From assembly GCA_018806915.1 (NCBI GenBank), contig JAGKQI010000031.1:62001-126000 (forward strand): a stretch of DNA of 64,000 nucleotides. The letters are read 5' to 3'. Under the pieces are notes generated by a model, which searched no databases, was not told the origin of the DNA, and saw only the letters and a list, made by a program, of their open reading frames with translations. The position numbers and the translations under genes were made by a program. The stretch is from Phytophthora colocasiae. Its lineage: Eukaryota; Oomycota; Peronosporomycetes; Peronosporales; Peronosporaceae. The first letter of the stretch is position 1. The number at the start of each line of letters is the position of its first letter. Positions 9,591 through 20,368 of this stretch are shown here, one piece after another.

Positions 9591-11201
9591 ATGACACTAA
9601 AGTTCCATTATATCCGCTGTGTCACTCTCGTGGCTTTCTTGCTGGGCTGTGCTTGTAAATTACCGTTATCTACCTCTACAACGGAATTAACTTCTTCAGT
9701 TCATGTAGAATTTACTGACGTTCAACGACACTTGAGGTCATCAGTAGACGATGGGAACGACGAACGAGCCTTTCCCAACTTCTCAGAACTAACCCAAAAA
9801 GGGTCGAAGAATATCAAGAAACTCGTGGAGGAGACCAAAACCAAAATGAACCAGCATGTGGCTGACTTGAGATTTGCGAAACTGGACAAAGTAAAGTCTA
9901 ATATCTTCAGCAGCTCGCAGTTCGAGAAGTGGGCTGCGTCGGTGACCAAAGCGTACAAGAACAACCAAGTTGCAGCTGATGTGGCGATGGTTACGGCCTT
10001 GGCGAGTCACTACGGCGATGACGGACTGGCATCGATGCTAACGACTACGAAGCAGGTGACAGACACGAAAATCACTGCCAGTCGGTTGGAAAACGTGCAT
10101 TGGATGGTTGAAGGGAGGAATACGGACAACGTGTATAACCTGCTAAAACTGGATGAAGCGGGTGGAAATCTGCTGAAGAAGCCAGAATTGAGTTCTTGGA
10201 TCTCGTTCACGACCAGACTGAACAAGGACCCGTACGATCTGCTGCTCTTCAAGCTGAAACCTCGTTATGACGACGCTGGACTTGCCAGTATGCTGGTTCG
10301 TGCGAAGAATGATCCTGCCACGAAGACAATCGCCGAGAAGTTGGAGACGCTGCAGTTGGAAAAATGGATCAAGCAGAAGAAGAGCGTAGTTGACGTGTTC
10401 AAGATCCTGAAATTGAACGAAGAAGGCTCAATGGTGCTCAAAAGCCCAGTTCTAAGTACGTGGATGACGTACGCGAAAATACTCAAGAAGGACCCGGACG
10501 TGCCGTTGCTCCTGTCGCTCAAACAGACAGGCTTGGACGATGCAGCTAAAACATTTGAGGCTACGCTGATCAAAAGGTGGATATCTAAGAAGAAAAGTGG
10601 TGATAACATTTTCCGGTTACTTGAACTCAAGAAGGCAGGAGATAGAGTATTCGAGAACCCACTGTGGAGCACGTGGGTTGCCTATCTGAAAAGGCACGAG
10701 GAGTTTGCTGACGATGTGATGTTCACTGTTTTAAAAGCTCAATATGGTGATGAACGACTGACCAAACTGGCAGCAAAAGCCGGTGAGGTCACGAGTACGA
10801 AGGGAATCGCTGCCAAATTGCAGCTGAGTATGTGGCGCATGAACGGACAGACATCAGATGACGTGTTCAACATTCTCAAACTGAACAAAATGGATAAAAT
10901 CTTCGATAGCCCCGAATTGAAAATCTGGGTTGCTTATGTTCGGAAACTAAGCAGCTACATGCGACGACCGAACGAGTTTTCAGCTATTATACAGTTGGAG
11001 AAGCGTTTCGGCACGGCGAAGTTGGCAACAATGCTCGCGAGTTCGAAAGAGAGTGCTAAAACCGCAGCCACAAAAGAATTTCTCTCGAACTTGCAGAACT
11101 CACAGTTCAAGAGGTGGAAGCTTGGGAAGAAGAACCCTACGGATGTCAGTGAGATGTTAGCAAAGAGCTCCAATCTTGCCAAGAGCGACAACACGAGGTG
11201 A
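9591..11201 (+). CDS. RxLR effector with LWY repeats, C-terminus shortened by a frameshift
   Basis: 536 codons. Signal peptide ~1–25, RHLR at 46–49, and DER (a common EER variant) at 57–59, followed by the same WY + four LWY module layout as the 7220 gene. Near 11198 one base is missing compared with paralogues, so an early TGA removes the last ~14 conserved residues; the lost tail can still be read in another frame to ~11242. Because only the extreme tail is affected, a working product is plausible. Its region from 10041 on is duplicated downstream as the 13779 chimera. Family role: secreted immune-suppressing effector. Confidence 0.9.
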   Translation: MTLKFHYIRCVTLVAFLLGCACKLPLSTSTTELTSSVHVEFTDVQRHLRSSVDDGNDERAFPNFSELTQKGSKNIKKLVEETKTKMNQHVADLRFAKLDKVKSNIFSSSQFEKWAASVTKAYKNNQVAADVAMVTALASHYGDDGLASMLTTTKQVTDTKITASRLENVHWMVEGRNTDNVYNLLKLDEAGGNLLKKPELSSWISFTTRLNKDPYDLLLFKLKPRYDDAGLASMLVRAKNDPATKTIAEKLETLQLEKWIKQKKSVVDVFKILKLNEEGSMVLKSPVLSTWMTYAKILKKDPDVPLLLSLKQTGLDDAAKTFEATLIKRWISKKKSGDNIFRLLELKKAGDRVFENPLWSTWVAYLKRHEEFADDVMFTVLKAQYGDERLTKLAAKAGEVTSTKGIAAKLQLSMWRMNGQTSDDVFNILKLNKMDKIFDSPELKIWVAYVRKLSSYMRRPNEFSAIIQLEKRFGTAKLATMLASSKESAKTAATKEFLSNLQNSQFKRWKLGKKNPTDVSEMLAKSSNLAKSDNTR

Positions 11202-11408
11202 TTCGTGATTATCAAGCTTACTTCACAGCCAAAACGGCTTAATGGGCAACGATTGAGGCGAGTTTCGTTTACCAACCTACCGCGTGAAGTCGCTAAGATT
11301 CCAGATGATTCATTTAAGAAGACGCAAGCTGTCATTCTCACTGGAAACGATAGTGGTGCTACCAGCAAGAAAGTCGTCGCGAATAAGGCAAGAAGGGACG
11401 GTAGTTGA

Positions 11409-11527
11409 ACTCTAAGCTTACATGTACATGGAAGCTTCTAGACGACGACGTCAATGGTCCACACTCCTAGTAGGAGTCCTACCTCCATGGACAATTTGTG
11501 TATTTCCGAAAGCAACTTTATTTCGAC

Positions 11528-11558
<31 letters not shown>

Positions 11559-11749
11559 ATGAAGTACGACAAAACGGCACCCAATTTGCAAAAGTTTACG
11601 AGTGCTGCACCATGAATCTGGCATTTAGCTACCTATGTGATAACCCCAACGCACTATCACTTAGAAGATGAGCTACAAGTGTCATTTCTGCGACGTGCCA
11701 AAGCTCATAGCCGTATTATTCGTGGCACCAAAAAATGCATCGAACCCTG
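11409..11749. other. Intergenic between convergent effectors
   Basis: 3' ends of the plus-strand effector and the minus-strand effector face each other here. It contains the C/CA tract and no gene that I can support. The second copy of this spacer is 15174–15497. Confidence 0.6.
11526..11560. repeat. Poly-C tract followed by a (CA)n microsatellite
   Basis: A run of about 18 C is followed by CA repeats. The duplicated copy near 15292 has only five C and fewer CA units; this accounts for most of the 17-bp length difference between the two copies. Confidence 0.95.
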
Positions 11750-13414
11750 CTAGTAAGCAGCGTTTGATGTGAAGTAACCTTGATAATCACGAATCACTTT
11801 TGCGTTGTCACCCTTGGGAAGATTGGAGCTCTTAGCCAACATCTCACTGACATCCGTAGGGTTCTTCTTCCCAAGCTTCCACATCTTGAACTGTGACTTC
11901 TGCAAGTTCGAGAAAAATTCTTTTGTGGCTGCGGTTTTAGCACTCTCCTTCGAACTCGCAAGCATTGTTGCCAACTTTGCCGTGCCAAAACGCTTCTCCA
12001 ACTCTACAATAGCAGAAAACTCGTTCGGCCGTCGCATGTAGCTGCTTAGTTTCCGGGCATAAGCAACCCAGATTTTCAATTCGGGGCTCTCGAAGATTTT
12101 GTCCCCCATTTTGTTCAGTTTGAGGATGTCGAACACGTCATCTGATGTCTGCCCTTTCATACGCCACATACTCATCTGCAGGTTGGTAGCAATTTCCTTC
12201 GTACTCGTGACCTCACTGGCTTTGGCAACCAGTTTGGTCAGCCGTTCATTGCCGTAATGAGCTTTTAAAACAGTGAACATCACATCGTCAGCAAAGTGTT
12301 CGTGAAAATGCAAATAGCTCACCCACGTCCCCCACAGTGGGTTCTCGAACACTCCGTCTCCTGCCTTCTTGAGGTCAAGTAAGTGGAAAATATCATCACC
12401 ACTCCTACCCGCCCTCGACCACTTTACTATCAGAAATTGCCCTGTTTTAGCAGCCGCATCGTCCAAGCCTGTTTGCTTAAACGCCAGGAACAACAGCTCA
12501 ACTGGATCCTTCTTGAGCATTTCCGCGTACGCCATCCACGTTCTTAGCACTGGGTTTTTGAGCACCATTGAGCCTTCTTCGATGTTCAATTTCAGGATCT
12601 TGAACACGTCGACTACGCTCTTCTTCTGCTTGATCCATTTCTCCAACTGCAGCGTCTCCAACTTCTCGGCGATTGTCTTCGTGGCAGGATCATTCTTTGC
12701 ACGAGCCAGCATACTGGCAATCCCGGCGTCGTCGTAGCGTGCGTTCAGCTTAAACAGCAGCAGATCGTACGGGTCCTTCTTCAGTCTGCGCGTGTGTGAA
12801 ATCCACATATCCAATTCTGGTTTTTTCAGCAGATTTCCGCCAGCTTCATCGAGTTTTAGCAGGTTGAAAACATCGTCCGCGCTTTTCCCTTGAGCCGCCC
12901 AAATGTTCTTCTGCACGGATTCTAAGTGAATAGCAGTCCCTCTCGTGTCTTTCCCTTGCTTGGCAGCCATTAGCATCGATGCCAGTCTGCCATCGCCGTA
13001 GTGACTCGCCAAGGCCGTCACCATCGCCACTTCAGATTCATCTCGGTTATACTTGTGTGCTTTGGTCACAGATGCAGCCCACTTCTTGAACTCGGAGCTG
13101 CTGAAGATATTTGACTTTACTTTGTCCAGTTTCGCGAATCTCAAGTCAGCCACATGCTGGTTCAACTTGGTTTTGGTCTCCTCCACGAGCTTCTTGATAT
13201 TCTTCGACCCTTTTTGAGTTAATTCCTTTACTTTCGAAGGGTTGAGAATTACTCGTTCGTCGTATGCATCGTTTGGTTCTGCTACCGACGCCCTCAAGTG
13301 TCGACCAACCGTGTAGTGTATCGCATTAGTATCTTTAGAGACAGATAGTTTGCAAGCATATCCGAGCAAGAAAACTACGAGAGTGACGCTGCAGATATAA
13401 TGGGATTTTCTCAT
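11750..13414 (-). CDS. RxLR effector with LWY repeats (minus-strand gene, first copy)
   Basis: 554 codons. Signal peptide ~1–25, RHLR at 38–41, DER at 52–54. The body has the same WY + four LWY layout, about 70–80% similar by eye to the 7220 and 9591 proteins, with an intact C-terminal tail. The ATG is preceded by the leader block GCCATCGACCTC also found before the 9591 gene. Oriented tail-to-tail with the 9591 gene. It is nearly identical to 15498–17162: one amino-acid change seen (Ala/Val in the last LWY unit). Family role as above; the target is unknown. Confidence 0.92.
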   Translation of the reverse strand: MRKSHYICSVTLVVFLLGYACKLSVSKDTNAIHYTVGRHLRASVAEPNDAYDERVILNPSKVKELTQKGSKNIKKLVEETKTKLNQHVADLRFAKLDKVKSNIFSSSEFKKWAASVTKAHKYNRDESEVAMVTALASHYGDGRLASMLMAAKQGKDTRGTAIHLESVQKNIWAAQGKSADDVFNLLKLDEAGGNLLKKPELDMWISHTRRLKKDPYDLLLFKLNARYDDAGIASMLARAKNDPATKTIAEKLETLQLEKWIKQKKSVVDVFKILKLNIEEGSMVLKNPVLRTWMAYAEMLKKDPVELLFLAFKQTGLDDAAAKTGQFLIVKWSRAGRSGDDIFHLLDLKKAGDGVFENPLWGTWVSYLHFHEHFADDVMFTVLKAHYGNERLTKLVAKASEVTSTKEIATNLQMSMWRMKGQTSDDVFDILKLNKMGDKIFESPELKIWVAYARKLSSYMRRPNEFSAIVELEKRFGTAKLATMLASSKESAKTAATKEFFSNLQKSQFKMWKLGKKNPTDVSEMLAKSSNLPKGDNAKVIRDYQGYFTSNAAY

Positions 13415-13778
13415 TGTGAGGTCGATGGCCAGTTGTGGAATGCACGCTGTTCCTTGGCGAGCAGCTCACGTTAGGCTTAGAAAACGAGCTAAGATATTCG
13501 CTGATGATGCGAGTCCAGTGTTGACGCAGTTTTCCAATCCCAGGAAAACAGGGCCATTTCCAGTTTTCATATCGTGCGTTGTACTAGTAGTAAACGAAAC
13601 GAGAAGTCCTATAACTGTTACTCTATTACGTCGAAGTGCTTACTACGGCTTCAGTCTTTCGTTCACAGTCATACTGATTCTAACTGGGTTAAGCTGACGT
13701 TAACAAGAGTCATACCGGCTTCCGACTTTAGTTGCCGACTCGTTGAATTAAGCCACTTGGGCTGTCTAACTTACATAC
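13415..13778. other. Upstream DNA of the minus-strand effector, abutting the chimeric gene
   Basis: 364 bp without a supported gene; repeated at 17163–17526. It presumably holds the promoter of the 13414 gene. The sequence to its right has no effector leader, so this spacer does not supply a signal peptide to the 13779 fragment. Confidence 0.6.
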
Positions 13779-14966
13779 ATGAACGGACTGGACGCTATGC
13801 TAACAACGACTACGAAGCAGGTGACAGACACGAAAATCACTGCCAGTCGGTTGGAAAACGTGCATTGGATGGTTGAAGGGAGGAATGCGGACAACGTGTA
13901 TAACCTGCTAAAACTGGATGAAGCTGGTGGAAATCTGCTGAAGAAGCCAGAATTGAGTTCTTGGATCTCGTTCACGACCAGACTGAACAAGGACCCGTAC
14001 GATCTGCTGCTCTTCAAGCTGAAACCTCGTTATGACGACGCTGGACTTGCCAGTATGCTGGTTCGTGCGAAGAATGATCCTGCTACGAAGACAATCGCCG
14101 AGAAGTTGGAGACGCTGCAGTTGGAAAAATGGATCAAGCAGAAGAAGAGCGTAGTCGACGTGTTCAAGGTCCTGAAATTGAACGAAGAAGGCTCAATGGT
14201 GCTCAAAAGCCCAGTGCTGAGTACGTGGATGACGTACACGAAAATGCTCAAGAAGGACCCTGACGTGCCGTTGCTTCTGTCGCTCAAACAGACAGGCTTG
14301 GACGATGCAGCTAAAACATTTGAGGCTACGCTGATCAAAAGGTGGATATCTAAGAAGAAAAGTGGTGATAACATTTTCCGGTTACTTGAACTCAAGAAGG
14401 CAGGAGATAGAGTATTCGAGAACCCACTGTGGAGCACGTGGGTTGCCTATCTGAAAAGGCACGAGGAGTTTGCTGACGATGTGATGTTCACTGTTTTAAA
14501 AGCTCAATATGGTGATGAACGACTGACCAAACTGGCAGCAAAAGCCGGTGAGGTCACGAGTACGAAGGGAATCGCTGCCAAATTGCAGCTGAGTATGTGG
14601 CGCATGAACGGACAGACATCAGATGACGTGTTCAACATTCTCAAACTGAACAAAATGGATAAAATCTTCGATAGCCCCGAATTGAAAATCTGGGTTGCTT
14701 ATGTTCGGAAACTAAGCAGCTACATGCGACGACCGAACGAGTTTTCAGCTATTATACAGTTGGAGAAGCGTTTCGGCACGGCGAAGTTGGCAACAATGCT
14801 CGCGAGTTCGAAAGAGAGTGCTAAAACCGCAGCCACAAAAGAATTTCTCTCGAACTTGCAGAACTCACAGTTCAAGAGGTGGAAGCTTGGGAAGAAGAAC
14901 CCTACGGATGTCAGTGAGATGTTAGCAAAGAGCTCCAATCTTGCCAAGAGCGACAACACGAGGTGA
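13779..14966 (+). pseudogene. Chimeric, N-terminally truncated LWY effector at the duplication junction
   Basis: An open frame of 395 codons with only LWY modules: no signal peptide, no RxLR, no EER. Its first ~27 bp match the decayed gene at 17527, and everything after the 53-bp shared stretch (13806–13858) matches the 9591 effector from 10041 on. It therefore marks the recombination junction of the tandem duplication. It shares the 9591 gene's 3' single-base deletion and early stop. Without a secretion leader it is unlikely to work as an effector. Confidence 0.88.
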
Positions 14967-17553
14967 TTCGTGATTATCAAGCTTACTTCACAGCCAAAAC
15001 GGCTTAATGGGCAACGATTGAGGCGAGTTTCGTTTACCAACCTACCGCGTGAAGTCGCTAAGATTCCAGATGATTCATTTAAGAAGACGCAAGCTGTCAT
15101 TCTCACTGGAAACGATAGTGGTGCTACCAGCAAGAAAGTCGTCGCGAATAAGGCAAGAAGGGACGGTAGTTGAACTCTAAGCTTACATGTACATGGAAGC
15201 TTCTAGACGACGACGTCAATGGTCCACACTCCTAGTAGGAGTCCTACCTCCATGGACAATTTGTGTATTTCCGAAAGCAACTTTATTTCGACCCCCACAC
15301 ACACACCTGAAGTACGACAAAACAGCACCCAATTTGCAAAAGTTTACGAGTGCTGCACCATGAATCTGGCATTTAGCTACCTATGTGATAACCCCAACGC
15401 ACTATCACTTAGAAGATGAGCTACAAGTGTCATTTCTGCGACGTGCCAAAGCTCATAGCCGTATTATTCGTGGCACCAAAAAATGCATCGAACCCTGCTA
15501 GTAAGCAGCGTTTGATGTGAAGTAACCTTGATAATCACGAATCACTTTTGCGTTGTCACCCTTGGGAAGATTGGAGCTCTTAGCCAACATCTCACTGACA
15601 TCCGTAGGGTTCTTCTTCCCAAGCTTCCACATCTTGAACTGTGACTTCTGCAAGTTCGAGAAAAATTCTTTTGTGGCTGCGGTTTTAGCACTCTCCTTCG
15701 AACTCGCAAGCATTGTTGCCAACTTTGCCGTGCCAAAACGCTTCTCCAACTCTACAATAGCAGAAAACTCGTTCGGCCGTCGCATGTAGCTGCTTAGTTT
15801 CCGGACATAAGCAACCCAGATTTTCAATTCGGGGCTCTCGAAGATTTTGTCCCCCATTTTGTTCAGTTTGAGGATGTCGAACACGTCATCTGATGTCTGC
15901 CCTTTCATACGCCACATACTCATCTGCAGGTTGGTAGCAATTTCCTTCGTACTCGTGACCTCACTGGCTTTGGCAACCAGTTTGGTCAGCCGTTCATTGC
16001 CGTAATGAGCTTTTAAAACAGTGAACATCACATCGTCAGCAAAGTGTTCGTGAAAATGCAAATAGCTCACCCACGTCCCCCACAGTGGGTTCTCGAACAC
16101 TCCGTCTCCTGCCTTCTTGAGGTCAAGTAAGTGGAAAATATCATCACCACTCCTACCCGCCCTCGACCACTTTACTATCAGAAATTGCCCTGTTTTAGCA
16201 GCCGCATCGTCCAAGCCTGTTTGCTTAAACGCCAGGAACAACAGCTCAACTGGATCCTTCTTGAGCATTTCTGCGTACGCCATCCACGTTCTTAGCACTG
16301 GGTTTTTGAGCACCATTGAGCCTTCTTCGATGTTCAATTTCAGGATCTTGAACACGTCGACTACGCTCTTCTTCTGCTTGATCCATTTCTCCAACTGCAG
16401 CGTCTCCAACTTCTCGGCGATTGTCTTCGTGGCAGGATCATTCTTTGCACGAGCCAGCATACTGGCAATCCCGGCGTCGTCGTAGCGTGCGTTCAGCTTA
16501 AACAGCAGCAGATCGTACGGGTCCTTCTTCAGTCTGCGCGTGTGTGAAATCCACATATCCAATTCTGGTTTTTTCAGCAGATTTCCGCCAGCTTCATCGA
16601 GTTTTAGCAGGTTGAAAACATCGTCCGCGCTTTTCCCTTGAGCCGCCCAAATGTTCTTCTGCACGGATTCTAAGTGAATAGCAGTCCCTCTCGTGTCTTT
16701 CCCTTGCTTGGCAGCCATTAGCATCGATGCCAGTCTGCCATCGCCGTAGTGACTCGCCAAGGCCGTCACCATCGCCACTTCAGATTCATCTCGGTTATAC
16801 TTGTGTGCTTTGGTCACAGATGCAGCCCACTTCTTGAACTCGGAGCTGCTGAAGATATTTGACTTTACTTTGTCCAGTTTCGCGAATCTCAAGTCAGCCA
16901 CATGCTGGTTCAACTTGGTTTTGGTCTCCTCCACAAGCTTCTTGATATTCTTCGACCCTTTTTGAGTTAATTCCTTTACTTTCGAAGGGTTGAGAATTAC
17001 TCGTTCGTCGTATGCATCGTTTGGTTCTGCTACCGACGCCCTCAAGTGTCGACCAACCGTGTAGTGTATCGCATTAGTATCTTTAGAGACAGATAGTTTG
17101 CAAGCATATCCGAGCAAGAAAACTACGAGAGTGACGCTGCAGATATAATGGGATTTTCTCATTGTGAGGTCGATGGCCAGTTGTGGAATGCACGCTGTTC
17201 CTTGGCGAGCAGCTCACGTTAGGCTTAGAAAACGAGCTAAGATATTCGCTGATGATGCGAGTCCAGTGTTGACGCAGTTTTCCAATCCCAGGAAAACAGG
17301 GCCATTTCCAGTTTTCATATCGTGCGTTGTACTAGTAGTAAACGAAACGAGAAGTCCTATAACTGTTACTCTATTACGTCGAAGTGCTTACTACGGCTTC
17401 AGTCTTTCGTTCACAGTCATACTGATTCTAACTGGGTTAAGCTGACGTTAACAAGAGTCATACCGGCTTCCGACTTTAGTTGCCGACTCGTTGAATTAAG
17501 CCACTTGGGCTGTCTAACTTACATACATGAACGGACTGGACGCTATGCTAACA
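13806..17553. repeat. Segmental tandem duplication, copy 2 (3,748 bp)
   Basis: Near-identical to 10041–13805. It starts in the chimeric effector and ends at the 53-bp stretch within the decayed effector at 17527. It contains the second copy of the minus-strand effector. Confidence 0.92.
15498..17162 (-). CDS. RxLR effector with LWY repeats (minus-strand gene, second copy)
   Basis: 554 codons, same features as 11750–13414: signal peptide, RHLR at 38–41, DER at 52–54, LWY chain and complete tail. Almost no sequence difference from the first copy, so the duplication is recent or maintained by gene conversion, unless it is an assembly artefact. The same upstream leader block is present. Both copies have intact frames, so effector dosage may be doubled. 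Confidence 0.9.
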   Translation of the reverse strand: MRKSHYICSVTLVVFLLGYACKLSVSKDTNAIHYTVGRHLRASVAEPNDAYDERVILNPSKVKELTQKGSKNIKKLVEETKTKLNQHVADLRFAKLDKVKSNIFSSSEFKKWAASVTKAHKYNRDESEVAMVTALASHYGDGRLASMLMAAKQGKDTRGTAIHLESVQKNIWAAQGKSADDVFNLLKLDEAGGNLLKKPELDMWISHTRRLKKDPYDLLLFKLNARYDDAGIASMLARAKNDPATKTIAEKLETLQLEKWIKQKKSVVDVFKILKLNIEEGSMVLKNPVLRTWMAYAEMLKKDPVELLFLAFKQTGLDDAAAKTGQFLIVKWSRAGRSGDDIFHLLDLKKAGDGVFENPLWGTWVSYLHFHEHFADDVMFTVLKAHYGNERLTKLVAKASEVTSTKEIATNLQMSMWRMKGQTSDDVFDILKLNKMGDKIFESPELKIWVAYVRKLSSYMRRPNEFSAIVELEKRFGTAKLATMLASSKESAKTAATKEFFSNLQKSQFKMWKLGKKNPTDVSEMLAKSSNLPKGDNAKVIRDYQGYFTSNAAY

Positions 17554-19069
17554 ACGACTACGAAGCAGGTGACAGACACGAAAATCACTGCCAGTCGGTT
17601 GGAAAATGTACAATTGGAAATGTGGTTAAAACAGAAGAAGAGCATGATCATGATCGACGTGTTCAAATTGCTGAAATTGAACGAGGAAGACTCGACGCTG
17701 CTGAAAAGTCCCGCTCTCAATACATGGGTGGCGTACGCGAAAATTCTCAACAAGGATCCGGAGGAGTTGTTGTTCTTGGCAATCAAACAGACAAAGTTTG
17801 ATGACGCAGCTTTGGCAAGAATGATTGGATCTGCAATGCAAGACGCCAATACCGGAGCTATTGTCGTTAAAATAGAGGAGCTTCAGAGGACTCAAGAAAG
17901 AGGGCGATGGCGTGTTTGAGAGCCCAGTGTGGAGCACGTGGGTTGCCTATCTGAATAGACAAGAGGAGAACTCTGACAAGATGATGTTCACTGTTCTAAG
18001 AGCTCAATATGGCGATGAACAGGGTTTGGTAATTTTCCGTAACTATTGCCGATATTGGCAATATCATATTGCCATAATTTATTGCTCCTCAACCCCAATA
18101 ACATGCAATTTTTTACACAGGTCAATCTTGGCTATAGCCAAATGTCGTTGACATGTGTGGTTGTTTTGGCAATGGATGGTAGCGAGAACTATCGCCAAAC
18201 GGGTGGTGTGGCCATGTTTGCACACAGGGCACACGGGTTATTACAGTTGCTTGTCATTTCCTAACTGAAATATATTATATCAGTTGATTTGTGTGTTGTA
18301 TGTATGATGTCGAGGAATTCGGACTATGACTTGTGTGTGTTGGTTGGAGAGGTTGGACGCGGTGGGAGGGTTCTCGAGGTAACCCCTCCTGAATCCAGGC
18401 GCATCGACAGCAACCAACTCGTTCAAAAACTCATGAGAAAAGACGACATAGTGTCACATATTCATGTGACCTACTGACTTGGTTGACATTGTCGAAAAAA
18501 TTGGCAATAACTCAATTATTTATTGGCTTGGATGAAGGCCTCCAATCCGTACAGTATGATATTGTATTTTTCCTATCCCTGGCGATGAACGACTGACCAA
18601 ACTGGTAGCGAAGGCCAGTGAGGTCACAAGTAGGAAATCGCTGCGAAATTGCAGATGCGCGTGTGGCGCATGAATGGCAGATGACGTGTTCAACATCCTC
18701 AAACTGGACAAACTGGACAAACTGGACAAAATCTTCGAATTGAGCGTTTGGGCTTCTTATGTCCGAATGTTGAACAGCTACAAGTCGTCAAGCGAGTTTT
18801 CGGCTATTATACAGTTGGAGAAGCGATTCGGCACGGCGAAGTTTGCAACAATGCTCGCGAGTTCGAAAGAGTGTGCCAAAACCGCAGCCACGAAAGAATT
18901 TCTCTCGACTTTGCAGAAGTCGCAGTTCAAGAGGTGGCTGGTTGGGAGGAAGGACCCTACGGATGTCAGTGAGATGTTGGCTAGGAGTTCCAATCTTCCC
19001 AATGGCGACAACGCCAAAGTGATTCGCGATTATCAACCGCTGGTTTCAAAGCACTCTTACATCAGTTAG
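17527..19069 (+). pseudogene. Decayed LWY effector interrupted by a hAT-like MITE
   Basis: Homology to the LWY effectors runs through 17527–17900, then a frameshift near 17900, then 17912–18019, then a 562-bp insertion, and resumes from 18590 with further frame changes before an intact last segment 18674–19069. The 5' part with signal peptide and RxLR is missing. The last segment has a 9-bp (AAACTGGAC) triplication around 18702–18730 that gives a Leu-Asp-Lys repeat. This gene donated the left arm of the exchange that made the 3.75-kb duplication. Confidence 0.88.
18020..18581. mobile_element. hAT-like non-autonomous element (MITE), copy 1
   Basis: The ends are inverted (CAGGGTTTGG at the left, complement of CAGGGATAGG at the right) and are flanked by a perfect 8-bp target duplication GCGATGAA (18012–18019 and 18582–18589). 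Ends starting CAGGG with 8-bp duplications are typical of hAT transposons. No coding capacity. A second copy lies at 61140–61714. Confidence 0.88.
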
Positions 19070-19502
19070 AGCCACTCGCCTTTAAAGCGACATTGAATTC
19101 AGTTCTGTACTACACGTAGTCAAGATAAGCACTCGATTAAAACTACGGAAGTTCAACTAACTTACATGTAGATTTATTACATGAAATGCTAAAAGCTAAA
19201 CGGATACAGTGCTGCTCAGTACCACAAGTTGGCGTGTTGCTGAGCTCTTCCCTTATCAACGTACTTAAAGTATTTCTTAGGGTGCCATCTCGAGGCGCAT
19301 CTCAAATACCACGTGCAAAATGCGGCTTTGCACAATGTACAGTACTAGTACAGTGCAGTGATTACTTTACAATGCGGGTTGCATTGTGCTTCCAACGAAT
19401 CTAAAGCCGTGCGACGTCTATTTAACCGTGGCGCTGCAATGAGCAGGGTAATTGCAGAAGCAGTACATGTACCGGTAGTTCTTCTCTGTTGTAATGTGAC
19501 AC
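19070..19502. other. Intergenic
   Basis: No supported gene. It ends at the 4-bp target duplication ACAC (19499–19502) of the gag-only LTR element. Confidence 0.5.
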
Positions 19503-20030
19503 AGTAAGCTTTGTCGTGCCTTTTTAGTCAATGCCGCGTTCCTCTGAACGTTGTATAGCTCTCAAGCAATGTCAACACAGTGCTGGCCGACGAGGACTTT
19601 AGTGATGTCCTCCCGCCGGTGCCACTCGCGTAGCGCCTATTTGTATTGGTTGTAGATAAAGTCTCTAGTGCTAGCTTCTCGCGTTCTTGTCCAGTTCAGA
19701 AGCGAACTCGGGTTCCAGCTTCTTGTCCAATTCGGAAGCGAACTCAGGCTCCAGCTTCTCGAGCGTCTCTTCGGGTGCAGTCTCCACCACTGGCGATAAT
19801 TCGGAAGTGATCTCAAGCTGTCTAATTCGGAAGTGATCTCAAGCTGTCTAATTCGGAAGTGATCTCAAGCTGTCTAATTCGGAAGTGAACTCAGATTCCA
19901 GCTACTCGAGCGTCTCTTCAGCTACGTCCCATGGGTTAAGATCTTGTTGAAGTTCCGAACCGCCGTTGAAGTTGTTGATCTGGATCTGTTACGGGTACAT
20001 GTTGTCCTCCCAAATCTTCCAAACCTTACT
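19503..20030 (-). repeat. 3' LTR of the gag-only element
   Basis: 528 bp. It contains three tandem 26-bp units (AATTCGGAAGTGATCTCAAG core) at ~19799–19876. Confidence 0.88.
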
Positions 20031-20368
20031 CTCTTCCCCCGGTGTACCATCGTCCCCGATGGTACCAAGCACAGGCACTCGTCACCTCGGTTTCGTCAGA
20101 CTTCGTCAATATGTGCGGCGTCTACATGCACGGCTTCGGCTCTGTCGGCAATGCTGCTGTTGCTCGCTCTTCCCCCAGGTTGGTCGTCGTTGTGATTGGC
20201 ATCGGTAATCTGCTAGCTCTCGGTCTTCTTTTCCTTCTTCTCCACGTCTGCAGCGTCAGTTATCGTTGCCACGCTTCGTCCTCGAAAGATGTTTTCGTCA
20301 GATATCTTCAACTTCAGCTTCGGGCTCAGGTACATCAGCTTCAAAAATACTTGCATCTTCAGGGCGAA

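Larger units (their letters stand above)
10041..13805. repeat. Segmental tandem duplication, copy 1 (3,765 bp)
   Basis: It begins at a 53-bp stretch (10041–10093) that is repeated at 13806–13858 and 17554–17606. It contains the 3' two thirds of the 9591 effector and the complete minus-strand effector 11750–13414 with its upstream DNA. Copy 2 differs by a few substitutions and by a shorter C-run/CA repeat. Confidence 0.92.

Noticed and set aside
11526..11560. C-run/CA repeat as a regulatory site
   Set aside because: Length differs strongly between near-identical copies; it behaves as an ordinary microsatellite.
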